NCBI RefSeq assembly: GCF_000247815.1
Contig: NC_021684.1
Location: forward strand, 6,211,814 to 6,275,813
Origin: Ficedula albicollis
Lineage: Eukaryota > Chordata > Aves > Passeriformes > Muscicapidae
Reading direction: 5' to 3'
DNA length: 64,000 nt
The notes beneath the pieces were generated by a model. It did no database searches. It was given only the letters and a program-made list of their open reading frames with translations, and had not been told where the DNA came from. The translations under genes were made by a program, and so were the position numbers. Positions 13,126-27,027 of this stretch are shown here, one piece after another. How positions within the stretch are numbered: the first letter of the stretch is position 1; each line of letters opens with the position of its first letter.

Positions 13126-16100
13126 CTTCAGGGTGCAGCAGTGGAGCACAATGTGATTTTAAATTTTATTTTTAATTATGAAAGACAAAATTGCTGGGGC
13201 TGAAAGGGAGATTACTCATTTGTTCTTAGACCTTTGCTGTTAATCATACCTCACCTACTGTGGGAGCAGTGGCAAGCTGCTGGCTTCTCCTCCTGCTTGG
13301 GCTGGTGGCACCCAGCCCAGGCTGTGCCATCACCCCCTGTGCCCAGAGCAAGCTCAGAATCACAGCCCTGCAAGTCTGCACAGCTCTGGGCACAGCCCAA
13401 AGCTCACGTGTGCTCTGCAGGTGGGGAGGGAGAGAGCCCAGCCAGAGGGAGATGTGAGGAGTGGAAACAAACAGAAATGACACAGCCTGGGCATGAAGAG
13501 ACATGTACAGTCAGCATGGGGGAAAAAAATAGGTTATAATGTAAAATCAAGCATTATCTGTCACTTCCAACTAGCTCCTGACAGCATGACAGCTCCTTGC
13601 AAGCACAGAGACACCATTTGGCCTCAAACAGCCCCAAGCACAAGGCAGAGGAGTGGGAGAGAGCTGGAAACTTCACAGCACTAATCCTTAGCCTTGCTGC
13701 CTAGCCTGCTAATGACACCACAATATAACATTTTTTGGGAAGTGCAGGCTGGCCTTCCCTTCACCCACTCACATCATAGGGGACATGGCCACTTCAGTTT
13801 CATTTTGGCTCATTCTTTGACCAAATGCAGCACCAGCTGCCTCCTGGCCATGGCCATGGCCCTCTGAAATGCCCATGGTGGGTACTGTGCCCAGGTCATT
13901 GCTCACTGCCACACACCCAGCCCTTCTGCCCCCCAGGCTGCTCCCCACAGCACAGGCTGAGGCTCAGCACTGCTCTCCCATCTTCTGAAGCAGAAAATAC
14001 TTGTGTTGGGCACTGCTCAGCAGTGTTTCACAAAGCTTCCCAACCTCTGCTTTCTGCACGCTGCACCTTTCATCAGTTTTCTGGTGGGCACTGAAGTGGT
14101 GTGACAGGGAAGATGGGAAGAGTAATGATGACTTTGGTACAGTTATATACTGTATACATTATAGCTGTATAGCCTGCCAGGCCAAAATGACTTTACTCCT
14201 TCCATCCCTATTCTCATCCTTTTCTCCTGTTTTCTATTCACTCCTTTCCCTGGGAGCATGTCTGAATGTCCCCCAGGCAGATCAGGATCAGCAGCAAGAT
14301 GCTGGCAAGGAGAAATCCTCCCTTGTTTGGTGGCTCTTCCCAGTCCCTGTGTTCCTGGGACCTCCTGAGTCACAGAGATTCTGTCAGGACCTGCCTGGGG
14401 GATTACTCAGCCCAGCTCAGGGTGTGGAGCCCTTGCAGGTCCCTCCTGATGCCTTCAGCAGGCAGGACGTGCAGCAGGGCACTGCAGGCGGAGGGGCAGC
14501 ACTGCATGCTCGCTCTGAGCAGCAGGAACCACCTGCTTGGACCCCCTCATCCTCCTCCAGCCACAACCAGAGCCAGCCCTGAGCCAAAGGGACCCAAATC
14601 AGAGATGATTAGAGCTTGTGCACAGCAGCACAGCCTGCCCATTCTAAACCAAAGCAAGAAAGATAATAATCAGCTCCTAACCAGTTCAACCCCACCACAG
14701 GCTGAGCTATTTGTAAGAATTGATTATTTGCCTCTTTCCCTTGAAGTCCTAACTTGGTTATTCCCTCATATTTCAATATCTCCTCCCAAGTATATCCTCA
14801 GCTTGCTCCAGACAAGATGTCAACAAATGTCATCTCCAGGTGGGATGATGCCCTGAGTTATTAGCTCAACAGGTGCACCAGGCAGCTGTGGTGCTAGGCA
14901 GAGGAAGAAGGAGATGCCCTGAAAATTGTGTGCTAATCATGATAAATTAATGAAAAATCCCATTTTCCTCTCTTTAAACACCCATAAGTGATACTAGGAG
15001 TTACCTAATAAAGTAACTGAAAGGACTGAAAAATCTACAGTGTTCCACAACTTACTGGACTCCAAGGAGAAGCAAGTCATTAAGAGACTTTACATTTTCA
15101 GCATTTTCTATCTAATTGTCCTTTTTGTTCTACCCATAAAAAAGAAGGGAAATTGCTGAACATCATGATCCTTCTGCAGAAAACACTACAAAAAACACTA
15201 CACTGGGCCTGCATGACACAAAACCAGAGAATCAGATTATATAATTTTTCATAAAGTTGGGAGAGCTGGTCTCCAAGGGCAAATACCAAGTCACTTAGCA
15301 GCTATCCTGCCATAATAGCTTTCAGCTTTCCAACAGAATTTTTCCTGGGTTTCCTCCAAAAACTAATAAGACTGAGGCTTCCTGGAACGAGCTTGCTCTG
15401 TAGAATTTCCCCCCCTCACCACTGGACAGCAGATGTGTGTCTGCAGGGCTGAATGCTCGGGAAGGTTTATTCCTTAGCTTAAGTGGTCTGGCCAGAGGCT
15501 CCTGCTGGTGCTCCCCTTCCTGGGCCTGTGTGCAGTGGGGCTCCTTCCCCTGGCAGCAGTGGCACCCCAGTGCTGTCTGACCATCCCCTGACCCTCAGTG
15601 CACTCTGGGCACCCCTCTGTCACACCACCCACAGCCACCCCCACCTAGGGCTGCAGCACAAGTGCAGCCAAGAGCCTGGATTCCAGCAAAGCTCAGCAAA
15701 TATGGCACTGCCTGCTAGCAGAGCTGGTGGCATCTGGGCTCCTCATTCCTCTAAGCCTGGGCAGGAATTGCACTCCCATCCTGTAGGTATTTGCTCAACT
15801 CATCACTGTGATCTGGGATTAGAAACCAACCATCCACACACAGAGTCTGTGCCTGTTGCCCAGAAGTCAGGCAGTACATCAGGGGGTCAAATCCCCAAAG
15901 GAAATGCCTTTAGCTTTTCATGTTTCAGTCTCGGGGGCTGCTCAAAGACTTATTGTGTCATTAATATCTGCATGGAGCTTATTCTGAGTGGTTTACTGGA
16001 AAATTACAACTTGTCAGCAATTAGCATAAAATGAGTAGGAGCTGAAGGCAGAACAGCCCATTATAAAGGACTTTTTAGACAGAGCTCTGACGCTGGTGCT

Positions 16101-17539
16101 CAAAAGAATATTTAAAGAATGATTCCTAACCAGCTACAGGTCAAGCAGATATTTTATATAATGGATACAGGAAGTCTGATTTACAATTGGAGCCCAAAGA
16201 GTTTCTTACTTTGGAAAATACAGCTTTTCTCCTCATCTTATAATTTCTATTTGGAGAAACAAATCCCTCTGCAATGCACACCTGGATTTTCATTTGACTT
16301 CTCCAGAAGGTTCTAGGGAGATACCACTGAATGCAGCTCAATGTCTGAATACTTCAGCCCCTCCTGTGTACCTCCTTCTTTAGAAGCCAACTGAAATAAG
16401 AGGGATAACTTTATTTTATGCTTCAGGAGTCTGCATAAGCCTTCAGAAAAGGTGTGAAGGTAAATATAATCCTTCAGTCACATTCTCCCTGCTCTGCTTT
16501 GGGCAGCTGGTGGGTTTGTTTGTTTGACACACTGGAAAAATCAAGAGAAGACATCAGAGCTCTCTGGCAGCTGCCTTTGGGCCATCAGGTGATTGACTCT
16601 TTTCTGTGGCTGACAGCGGAGCTGGGATCCCATCTCTCCCATAGCAGGGCTTTACATGCCCACGATCAGGGAAGGAGGTGGTTTAGCAGCATGAGAACTT
16701 GCCCTCTTCCATGTGAAAACTCTGGATAATTAATCTAGCTACCATTATATGGGTAAGGGCATGAAAACAGACACAACAGCCCAGGGACAGCCAAGAGACC
16801 ACAGGTGTCCTTCACCCCGTTTGCCACTGCTGAAATCCTACTGGCTAAACCTGCTCCTGTTCCACTTCAAAATCCTGTCAAATCTCCAGTGCCAAGAAAT
16901 CACTGCCTACTTCTTCTGGGATTATGATGCATTCCTTCCTCAGATTTACAAGCTCATTTCCTTCTCAGTGGCAGAGGATTAAATTTCTTTCAGAATCAGC
17001 GGAAACACTCTGTGCTCTTACATATAACGTATTAGTATTAGAGCAAATTCATCTCTGATCTCATTCATCTTTTGCTTCAGTCCTCTTGGCAGACAATATA
17101 TCACTTTTAAAAGCACAGGCTTCTTACTGTCTCAGAGAAAAAGCTTTGGCATCTGCTTCAGCCACTGAACTCCAGCATGACCTGAGTCCTGAATGGACAA
17201 CAGCACAGGTCCTGCAAAATTACTCAGCTCCATATGGCTTCCTACTAGTGACCTTCATCAGAAACCTGAAGCTTTCACACTGCAGGTTCATCTGTACCAA
17301 CCTGCTTACACCAGGGCTCCACATGCTCTTCTGAATGACTTTCCTTCCCACATTTCTCATTATCTGTGAAGTGGTGCAGAAGTGGATTAAATAAGCTATC
17401 ATCTCAGTTAGTGATAATGAGAAAATTGAAACAAGCTGCTCCATAAATGTGATCATTATCTAGTAAATTAAATGAGATCCTCAAAGTGTCCACCCAGCAG
17501 TGGCCAAGGAACTTCTCTTACTTTGCATTTCTTTTATCT
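13126..17539. other. No gene seen; unique sequence
   Basis: I see nothing functional. Several overlapping frames near 14.0-14.9 kb reach about 195 codons on the plus strand, but they are rich in Ser, Pro and Gln, lie in a locally GC-rich segment and match nothing I know. I recognise no transposon in this stretch. Confidence 0.55.
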
Positions 17540-17673
17540 GGGAGAAAGAGGAAATTATCACAGCCTCCCTCGCACCAGAGACTTCAATGGACACCCTGTC
17601 ACTAACGGGAGAAAGAGGAAATTATCACAGCCTCCCTCACACCAGAGACTTCAATGGACACCCTGTCATTAAA
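17540..17673 (+). repeat. Two-copy tandem duplication, 67-bp unit
   Basis: Copy one is 17540-17606 and copy two is 17607-17673, starting GGGAGAAAGAGGAAATTATC. The copies differ at only about four positions (for example CTCGCACC against CTCACACC). This is a short recent head-to-tail duplication with no gene context. Confidence 0.9.
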
Positions 17674-18401
17674 ATCATCTGGCTTTCCACACTTGCTGCA
17701 CTGGACACTGCACAGGAGCTGCTGCCTGCTCAAAGACCAAGACATTCAACTCTAGTGTTGCTAGTGCTAATGGCCTGTTAACAGGACCAGATTCCTGTGT
17801 TTTGTCTCCTGGAGAGTGGGGCTGGGGACACCACGGGACACCAGGGAGAGAACTGCAGTCATGCACTGCCTAGAAATCCACTGCAGATAGTCTGAGCTGC
17901 AGGGATAGCTGGAGTCTGGGAATCCACTGAAGATTCTGGGGAAGAGAACCCCAACAAATGCAAATGTCAAATTAGAAAAAGTTTTTTTGACACATTTATG
18001 GAGGAAAGAAGCATCAGTGCTTCACACCTGGTTGTTTACTGGGATCCCACTGAAGATGGTGGGCAGGAGGCAGGAATCAGCCTGTCTACTGCTGTCTGTC
18101 TTCTGCCTAAGTGCCCAAAAGCCTGAATCTCAGGAAATGTCATTGTTTTAAAAAGTGCAGAAATCGGGAGTATGCATTTAATCTCTTCTTTTCCCATGCA
18201 TAACTTAATGAAAAGCAAAATAGTTTCCTGTTTTCATCCCATTTTGCTCTGTGGCTCTGTTGATCCCATCCATCCCAGGCAGACCTGCTCTCTGCACCCC
18301 TGCTGCAGGCACACCCTGCAGTGGGGCTGCTCAAATGTAAGAGATGTGTGAGGGGTCTGGCCCCAGAGTGGAGGAATGATCTCACAACAGGATCCATGAA
18401 C
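17674..18401. other. No gene seen
   Basis: This short unique stretch lies between the 67-bp duplication and a CR1 fragment. I recognise no gene or repeat in it. Confidence 0.6.
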
Positions 18402-18760
18402 CACAGAATCATAAAGGTTGGAAAAGACCTCTGACATCTTCAAGTTCAGCCCTTAACCCAACACTGCCAAACCCCCTAAATCATATTGCAAAGGGCCATG
18501 TCTGCTCCTTTTTGGAACTCCTCCAGGGATGGTGACTCCACCACTGCCATGGATAGCCTGTTCCAATGATTAGCCACCATTTCAGGGAAAAAACATCTAT
18601 CTGATGTCCAATCTGAACCTCCCCTGATACAAGTTCAGGCCATTTTCCCTTTTCTTGTGAAAGCAGAACAAGTGTCCAGAGAGCTGGTACCCAGCAGTGC
18701 TCCAGCCTGCAATCACTGTCAGGTGCTCCCACTGAGGTGCAGCAGCTCTGGGTATTTTGG
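18402..18760 (-). mobile_element. CR1 LINE 3'-end fragment, about 360 bp
   Basis: Starting at CACAGAATCATAAAGGTTGG, this is the reverse complement of the CR1 3' region. It then continues through CR1 phrases such as CTCCAGGGATGGTGACTCCA and GTCCAATCTGAACCTCCCCT. The element is 5'-truncated and the reading frame is lost, so it is an old inactive copy. The left limit (the LINE 3' end) is clear. The right limit is approximate. Confidence 0.85.
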
Positions 18761-21700
18761 AGCTTACACAAGAGCCTCAACAAACTACAAACCACAGTGA
18801 CCCAACCACAAAATCCAGAACAGGCCCATGGTATCTCCAGGAAATCAGAACTGCCTGCAAGGAAGTGTGTGCTGCTGGGCACTCTCCCTGAGAGCACCTT
18901 GCTCCAGCAAATCCTCTGCTCTCCCTTTCAGGCAGATTATCCTGGGGTTGGAGTAAAGACACAGGCAGGGAACACAATGCTAATCCAGACTCTGAATCCA
19001 TCTGAGCCAAAGGAAAGCTCTGTGGCAGCACTGGAGAGCAGAAGCTGCAAGCTCCGACTGGCCATGGGAGGGCAAACTGCTCCAAGCATTGCTGCACAGC
19101 TCAACACCAGCCCTGCTAACTTTGCTTGCAGTCAGCCTCCCTTCCTGAAAGGCAATCCAGGCCTTCCTTCCAAGGAGTTTTAATTTAATTGTTTGGAAAT
19201 TTTGGAAGGGCTCTTATTTCAACCAGACAGAAGCTTTGGAACAGGCAATGAGCAAAGCAGGACACTCTGGGAATGTCCTGCCGCTTGTGGGCCAGCACAG
19301 GAATTCCTCTTTTCCCCAATGGCACTAACATTAAGGCAGGCCTACAGCATAACCCAGTCAAAGCAGGCTGCTAGGAAACTGCTGGAGACAGTTAAAAATA
19401 GGGGTTGTGCTGATCCAGTGTTAACTCTTAGTGTGGAAGGCAGTGATTCCTCGCTGGGGGCACTTCACTGACACTGCTTTTATTTAGCAGCCTCTCCCCT
19501 GTGCTGCCTCTGATTGTCCCAGCTCTCTCTTGTATTTCCCTTTATAAACTGTTTTTCTCCTAACACAGCAGAACTCAACACAGAAGAGCTGTTTTCGTGG
19601 CTGGCCTGTTCTCAGTGCATTTTCTGCCCTGCAGTCCTGATGGCAATAAGCATCAATCAACAAGGAGTGGGTACTGCAGCCCATCACCATGGAGAGGAGC
19701 AGGGTGTCAGCACAGGACCTGGAGATCACTCTGCCCAGCAGCATCCTCGTGTGTCTGCACACACATCTCCACTCCTTATCTCATAGCCTTTTAGCATGGA
19801 AAAGCAACAAGGTGGTGTCCTTGCTAATATCTTTACCTCCTTTTACTTATTGTTGAATTTCAAGGTGAACATCAGTTGAGTTTTGTGTGCATGGGCCAAT
19901 TCCCAAATGCTTTATTTCCTTTTAGCACTCTCTATGGCCACAATATACAGCACTGTCCTAGGTGGAAAGTGGTGAGGGTCATTAATATCAGGGAAAGCCA
20001 AATTTAAGAGCAGAGTGCCAGGTCAGCCAGAGAGTCACTCACTATCCATCCACAGACAGTGCCTCTGGCAAGCTCTTCTCATGGCTGCATGAAGCCTAGG
20101 ATGGAGAAAAGCCTCTCTCTCATCCTGAAAAATGAGGAATGCCCCCAGTACACATCCATCTGCTAGGGAGGAGACAATGAACAGTGAACAGTGAAGTACT
20201 TGGAGTTTAGTTAAAAGATTAGGAAGCAAGTAGACTTGTATGTACTCTCTCAAGCCAGCTGTCACTGGCATCTGAAAACCCCTGGAGGAAACAAAGGGCC
20301 TTGCTCTATTTCTCTGTTCCTTGAAGTATCACGGAGCAACTGATGGGCAAAGCTCATTCAAGCACCATTACTCAAATGGAAATGCAGAGGGTTGAAGGCA
20401 AAAGGCACAGATCGAAGCCAAATTTGGACAAGAAGCTTTCCAATACCAGAGATAAGCAAAGCCAACCTGTGCCTGCCTGACCTTCTACCTGAACAAAACC
20501 TGAGCCATGAAAACTTTGAAAACTGTCAAAATGAGCCCCTTATCTACCACTGTCTCTGCTTGGCTGGTAGCAACCCACCCTGTCCAGGCACTAGAAAGGA
20601 CCAAACAGTCTGGGCTGCAATTTCTCAGTGACCTGTGGATGTGGAGGTGCAAACCTGGTGCCATTTCTCCCAGACCTGGCAGCCTTCCCAGTGCCATGAA
20701 GAGTTTTGCTCAAGTAAGCACCCAGGAGGGTGGAGCAAGCTCCAGTAAGCACCAGCTGTGCTTGGTGAGTGGAGACCTTGCCAGAGCTGGGGAGAGAGGC
20801 ACTCGTGCAGAGCCTGGTGAGAGCTGAAACTCCCTGGCTCTCAGGGCAGGATGGCCAGGAGAAACCAAGCACTGACCCCAAGGGCTGCCCTGTGCTTGAG
20901 CTGCTCAGCTGGAATCCATCCTTAAATCCTGACAGCGAGGAGCTCAGGCCCTGCTAATCCTGTCTGTCACATCTGCACAGCTCCATTAGGCAGGAGGCAG
21001 CTGCTGGCACTGCTGTGTATTCAGTGCTGACACCTTCAAGTGGCTTTTGGTCCTTTCTTGGTCTGCCCAGTGCTTGGCTGTGCTAAAGCCACTCAGCAGC
21101 AGCACTCCTGTTTGGTGATGGAGCCTTGGATAATGCATCATCCCCAGCACAGGTGATGGGGGAAAACTTTCTGGGATTGAACTCCCAGCTCACACAACTC
21201 ACCACCAAACCAGCACCTTGCTGTGGGCATGGCAGGGTCTGGGCACTGCACACAACATGAAATCTGCTGTGCTGCGGTTTCCAGCCCTGGCACCTGGCTG
21301 CTGCCAAGGTGAGAAGGAGCAGCATCCTCTCAGTGCCCAGCACAGGTGGGGGTTGGCAGCCCAGGTGAGCTGCTCCCCTTCACCAGCAATGCTTTGCCAT
21401 GGTTCCTGCAGTGTGAGGGACCAAGCCAGGCAGGATCTTCCCACTCTACAGCTGCTGGAGCAGGAGGCTGGGTTGACAGCCTGGTCCCAGACCACAGTTG
21501 AAGAGAATGCTTCCAGATCACTGCACAAATAATAATAGCATTAATGGAATTATAGGAAATCCTTGCTTTTCTAACTTCAATTCCAGGTTGAAAGGCAGTG
21601 TTGCTAGCAGGCACACATGAGGTCAGCTGCTTTGATTAAAGAGCAACTCTCTAATCTCTGCCTGGACTCTGCCCTGGGTTTTAATGCCTGATTAACTCCC

Positions 21701-24700
21701 CCCTGCCAGGATAATTTTGCATCTTTGCATATTTTGGAGATCTTCATTTTATGTTATTGCTACAGACAAGGAGCTGTTTGAAACAACCTTCATTTGCACT
21801 GGCAATTTAAAGCACTGTGTGTTTGTGGCTGAGTGGTGGCTGGAGCACAATTCAAGGGACTTTGAGGGCAAACCCAGGACAGCACACTCTAAACACAAAG
21901 GAGGGTATCAGTGTGTGCCTCAGCCCTCTGGGAGACACCAAATGTCACTTCCAGAAAATCAGCAAGTTACCATCAGTTTCAGAAGAGGCTGAAAGATTGA
22001 CTCCCTATCCTGAGAATATTGAGGCCTTTCATAAAAAATAATAAAATAGATTTTAGGTGTTTTGTTTTCCTGCAAAACTCAAAAGTGCTGTGGAAAACAC
22101 AAAACTTACCACAGCAGTTATTTAGGCATCAAATTCCAAAATGTCTTGTACAAAAAAATCAAAACTGGCTGGGAAGTGTTTGGAGCCAAGAGGGTTTGCT
22201 GTGAGCAGTGGCTAATGCTTTAGGTGGCCATTGCTTCCACAGCCTTCTCCAGTTCTCCTGTCTCCTATGTATTGCCAAATTCCACCCCTGAGGATGAATT
22301 TTTTTTGTGCAGCAAAGGCATTTCAACTCAGAACAACAGGATTTACGTATGGGCAGGGTGGGATGGGGAAGGGGGAATGAGAATGGGCTTCAGTCACTGC
22401 CTCAAGACCAAAGAAGCAAAGAGAATATTTTCACAACAGTGCCCTTAAAAGAGGAGTAAAATGTGCCTGTGAAATCAGCTAACTGGGTCACACCAGCGAG
22501 CTGATGGAACGCAGAGTCCTGAAGGATAACCATGCTTTGGGGTGGCAGGGTGGAAAGCTTCCTGCAACAGCTCAATGAGTAAGAGCACAATGAAAGAAAG
22601 AGCATATCAGGTGATTCATGTACAGCTCTGCAGGTGCCCACCACGCTGCAGCCACCAGAAAAGGCTCACTCGTGTGTTAAGGCAATCCTGCCCACAGGCT
22701 GTCCCAAGCCTTCAGCGTTTTTTCCTTCCTTCCTTTGTTTTTGCACGCATCCAATTATTGAGGATGTTCATAGAGAAATGAGATTTCTGGTCTCTGGAAG
22801 CCCATCTGCTCCCACTGTTTACTTCCTGAAGTTGTCAGAGTCATCTCGTAATGAATTCCAGTGTCACAACCACACTGATGACTCTTCCCATGGGGACCAG
22901 GCAGGGAAACCACCCTGGTGGAGAAAGCAGGCCTGCAGCACCCAAAGGGCTCTGGAGACATGGCAAGGAGCAGAAGGTAGCCCCATGTTTCATGAGGCTC
23001 CCACCAGTGAAGAAAAATCTGGGAGACATGATTTGCTACAGCAACACATCCCAGCAGGCTGCAAACCTGCTAGGACCCTGCATACTTCCAGCCCACCAGA
23101 GCTACTCTCCCATCAGCTGCCTGGTGCTGATGTAACCAGTCCTGACTGGCCAAAGAAGGGACAGAAACTGGCTGAAGGGATAAATCTGGCCGTGGGTTTT
23201 CAGAAGCTCAAGACCTTTGAGGTGGAGCCAAGCCCTTCCTTGCTATCAGCACATCACCAGAATCCCCCATGGCTGCCTCCTGCTCCTAATGGAATAAAGA
23301 ACTACAGTAAAAGGGTTAAAACTACCCCCCCCAAAAAAGGGTTCAAACGAACTTCCTTCCCACTCATGACTGGAAGACAAGTTCTTTCTTTTAGGCTTGG
23401 CTTTACTGAGCCTTCTACACTGCTGTGAGCACAATACAGTCTTCTCCAGGTGTCTTTCTTCCCATCAGCTCTGTGGGCTGGCTCTGCACCCATGTTCTGC
23501 TCCTCTGAGGAGCCTCCAGCTGGTTTCTCAGGCAGCTGGGTTCCTTGTCAGGCTGTCCCTGCCTCCCTTCCCCATTAGGCTCAGATGTTTGTCCCAAAGA
23601 GCAGGCTCTGGGAGAATGGATCTTTCTGTCTTATAGGGCCAGACCTAGAGCAGGAGCACATCCCACCAGGACAGAATCCCAGCTGGACACAGAGCAGACT
23701 ACACACACCATTGGATGGTTGGAGAAGCCAAATTTCCCAGGGGAATTAACTGTACCACAACCATACTGCCCAGGTCTGTGCACAAACCTTCAAATGAGCC
23801 AGCTCACATCTGGCTTCCACCCTTTTTGCAACTCCCTTTTCCTGCCTGCTGCATGCCTTGAATGTCTGTGCAGATTTTGCAAGGTTACCAGCAAGTAAAA
23901 CAGGGCTTTGCTCTCCAGCTGAACACCTGGCTTTACCAGCTCCAGGGAGGAGCAGGGGCTTGTCCTCAGCTGGAGTGGATCTGCCTGCTCTGTCCCACCC
24001 GGACCCTGCAGCAGTAACACCTCTGTGGCAGATGAGCTCTCCCTCTCTGAATGCTCCCAGAGGGATTGCAGCCAGTCCAGGAGCACAGGCAGACTGGGGG
24101 CATTCAAACCACCATGGAAAGCACACAGGCTATACCATCTTGTCCTGAGGATTCACACAGCAGGGATAACATCTTACATTTCAGTTTTGCTTTCTGCAAA
24201 TGTGGTGCATCGGTAGGACTTACTGAAATAACCCAGGAAGAGATAGAGTTAGGTTTTCCTTGCAGGATGCACATATTGCTCAGCTGAGCTCCACATGATG
24301 GAAGAAGCACAGTAGGCTGTCCTAAGTGAAGTGCAGCTTTGGGGATGATTTGCTGTCCAAAATACCAGCTGAAGACGTGATGCTACGCAGGAGAAAGAAC
24401 ATGATCAGGGATCCTCGTGATCCCGACTGGCAGGATGAGCATGTGCAGCGTGGGAGAGCAAACAGACAGTGGGAGAGTGGAGAAAATAAGGCAAATGTAT
24501 TAGTGTCATCAGTTTAACCAGCAAAACAGCATCAGCTCTAATGGGCTTTGGGTCATTTAGGAGGTGGTAAAACAAACCAACAAATGAGTTTGTTTTCTTT
24601 CTTTTCTCTATTTCTAGGCAGCATTGGTAAATTCAACCCAGCTCGTGCCAGAATACATGTGGCTTCCTTTTCACTTGTGAGTTTCCTTAGTTCAAGATTA

Positions 24701-27027
24701 TACATCTCATTTCTCCACTTTTCCAGAACAAAGACAGCACTGTTTTGTAACTGTGCAGCTACTTAGTCACTGCTGAACCAAGCCAGAAAACCTGGTATGT
24801 CAGAAAAAGCATGAATAAAGGATTTGATTAGGGCAAAGGGAAGAGGGAAAGGGGAACAGATATGAGATTTGTCTTGTTGCTGCACTCAGTTATTAGAAGC
24901 AGTGGGGACATGGGTATTGCATTTGAAAAGTTTACAATAAAGCCTTTAATAAACAAATTCTTGGCTGATATACTTTAATCAAATCTAGGGACTTTGGTGG
25001 TAGCAAGGAGTTTTACACTTACTAAGTGCAGCTCCTAAGATGGACTGTTTCCTAATTTCTAATAAAATACCATTCACAAAGATGATACCCATCCACAGTC
25101 CTGTTCAGCTGCTGAGAACTCACTGCCTGCGAATCTCAGCAGGGCTCTGAGGCAGAAAACACGGGATTTTTTGGCCTTTTACTCCTACAGGCTGCAGCAC
25201 TACTCATTTCAAGTGTAGAGCTTTCCAAATAGGAGCTGACCCATTTCTGCCTGTGGCAATGAGGGCACCTCTTCCACTAATCTCCTGTGTCAGCGTGGTG
25301 CATTTGTCTCTGGGACAGCAGGTTAGGGATGTACTGAGTCCCACACATCATGTCCTTTAATTCAGTGTCAACCAAGGATAAGCCAAGGACCCAGGGCAAG
25401 GCGTGATCCATTACAATTTCATGCTGGGTGGATGCTGTATTGTTAGAAACACAGCTCCAGCTTCCAGATGAGAAGCCAAGCCTGAGCTGCCACCTGGCTG
25501 TGCGTGCTCTAGGTTTGGGGAGAGCAGTGCATTCACATTTTCTCCCTTCTGTCACCCAGCACAACAACGTGGCTGAAACTATTGGTGGTTTAAAAATTAA
25601 TGGAATAAATATGAGGCTATAAAATCAGAAGCAGCACAGTTGCCAAAGGGAAAGCAGAAAGGAAAGGGGAGCAGATCTGCCAACATTCTAAATAACTCCA
25701 GTGCCATTTCCACACCAGCAACAACCCCCAGCTTCTGTGAAAGTGGTCTGGGAGGGTATCTGGTGTTAATAAACCCACATCTTTTCACAGTAAAACACAG
25801 CGAGCCTCTGGGGCTCCCATTAGGACTACAAAGCTTGTTTGTATACTGGAAGGCCACATCTGACTTCCCGTACATCCCAGCCTATTCATTTTCACTCCTT
25901 GCCCTGTATTAAGCTTAATTACCCCAACATTAAGATAAATGGCTTCTGTTGATTACGCCTATCTCAAAAGAGGGACTATTAGAGTGTTTGAAACAAAGCA
26001 GCCTCTGCTGTGCGTGATTTGTCCCCAAGGCTCGCTGTCCCCGCTGCCAAAAACACAAGCCCTGATGAACTTTCTTTGCTTCTTTTCACCAGCCAGGGAG
26101 GGACACAAGCCCTGATTTACCTCCCAAGATTAAGGAGCTCTTCCATATCTGATGCCTTCTCCCTGTGAAGGTACTTGGGTACAGAAGTCAAATTGCTTCT
26201 CACTTCTCTCTGCCTTGCTAAACAGGTCTCACCTTTGTCTCTAGCTCTCCTCTCTTTTTGTGGCTCTGTGCTGTGCTTTCCCCTTTATTTCAGACAAGCT
26301 GTTAAAAACACAGCCCAGGCCTCCTGGAACAACGTGGGGGCTTTTGGAAGTGCATGCTGGATGAGGCAGGGTGTCACTCAGAGCTGACAGGCTCTGCTCT
26401 GTGGCTGTGTCACAAAGTGCAGCTTTAATACAGCAAACCTCGCCGTGCAGCCCCGTCAGATCCCGCTCAGATCAGCAGGGAGAGGCTTGTCCCGGCTGGG
26501 AGAGGTCGCCGGGTCAGGAGGGCAGAGCAGCACCCACGACCCCTCTGGCCACAGGCTGGACCTTCCCCAGCGGGGCTCCCTGCGTCCCACCGGGACTGGT
26601 TTTCTCTGCATTGTGTCTGTAATCGAAGCACAAAAGCCGTTCGTTTAAGTGGGTTTAAATGGTTAAAGGCACTTGTTCCTCTGAAAAGAGAATGAAATTG
26701 CTATTGACACCTCTATAAAAGAGAGGCTTTCAGGCTCACTAGGAAAGCAGCAGAGATGAGTCTTCCTCTCTTTGCTGCCTGCAATTAGATCTCAGCCTCC
26801 TCCTTTGCTCTTGTGCTAGGAATAGGTACCGGTATCTTCAAAGGATGGGGAACTTAATGGCCTCATTGGCGGTGTGATGAATAATGCATGATTCTGCATT
26901 AATCGGGAAGTTAACTAAGGTCCGGAGAGAGACAGTCTAATGCAGAAAAGCGTCTTTGGGCAGTCACACTGGGTGCTGGGTGAGTGGGACAGGATGATCT
27001 ACACACACACTGCATCTGTCAGGGAGC
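18761..27027. other. No gene seen; unique sequence
   Basis: I recognise no gene here. The longest open frame in non-repetitive sequence of the window is at 22634-23428, plus strand, 264 codons. It has no domain, transmembrane segment or motif I know, so I do not call it. The segments at 25.9-26.0 kb and 26.86-26.95 kb are AT-rich with homeobox-like TAAT words and could be conserved non-coding elements, but that needs alignment. A CpG-dense patch lies at 26449-26645. Confidence 0.5.
26449..26645. other. CpG-dense patch
   Basis: About a dozen or more CG dinucleotides fall in roughly 200 bp, while the surrounding kilobases are CpG-poor. The patch is short of the usual CpG-island length. It could be a weak promoter, part of an exon or a GC-biased segment. 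No splice-bounded coding exon or TATA element is convincing next to it. Confidence 0.4.

Noticed and set aside
22634..23428. 264-codon open frame on the plus strand in unique sequence
   Set aside because: It is the longest non-repetitive frame, but it has no domain, signal peptide, membrane segment or known motif, and the composition looks like surrounding DNA. A protein search or transcript evidence would be needed to revive it.
24403..24421. Small hairpin GGGATC-CTCGT-GATCCC
   Set aside because: A 6-bp stem is expected by chance many times in 64 kb.
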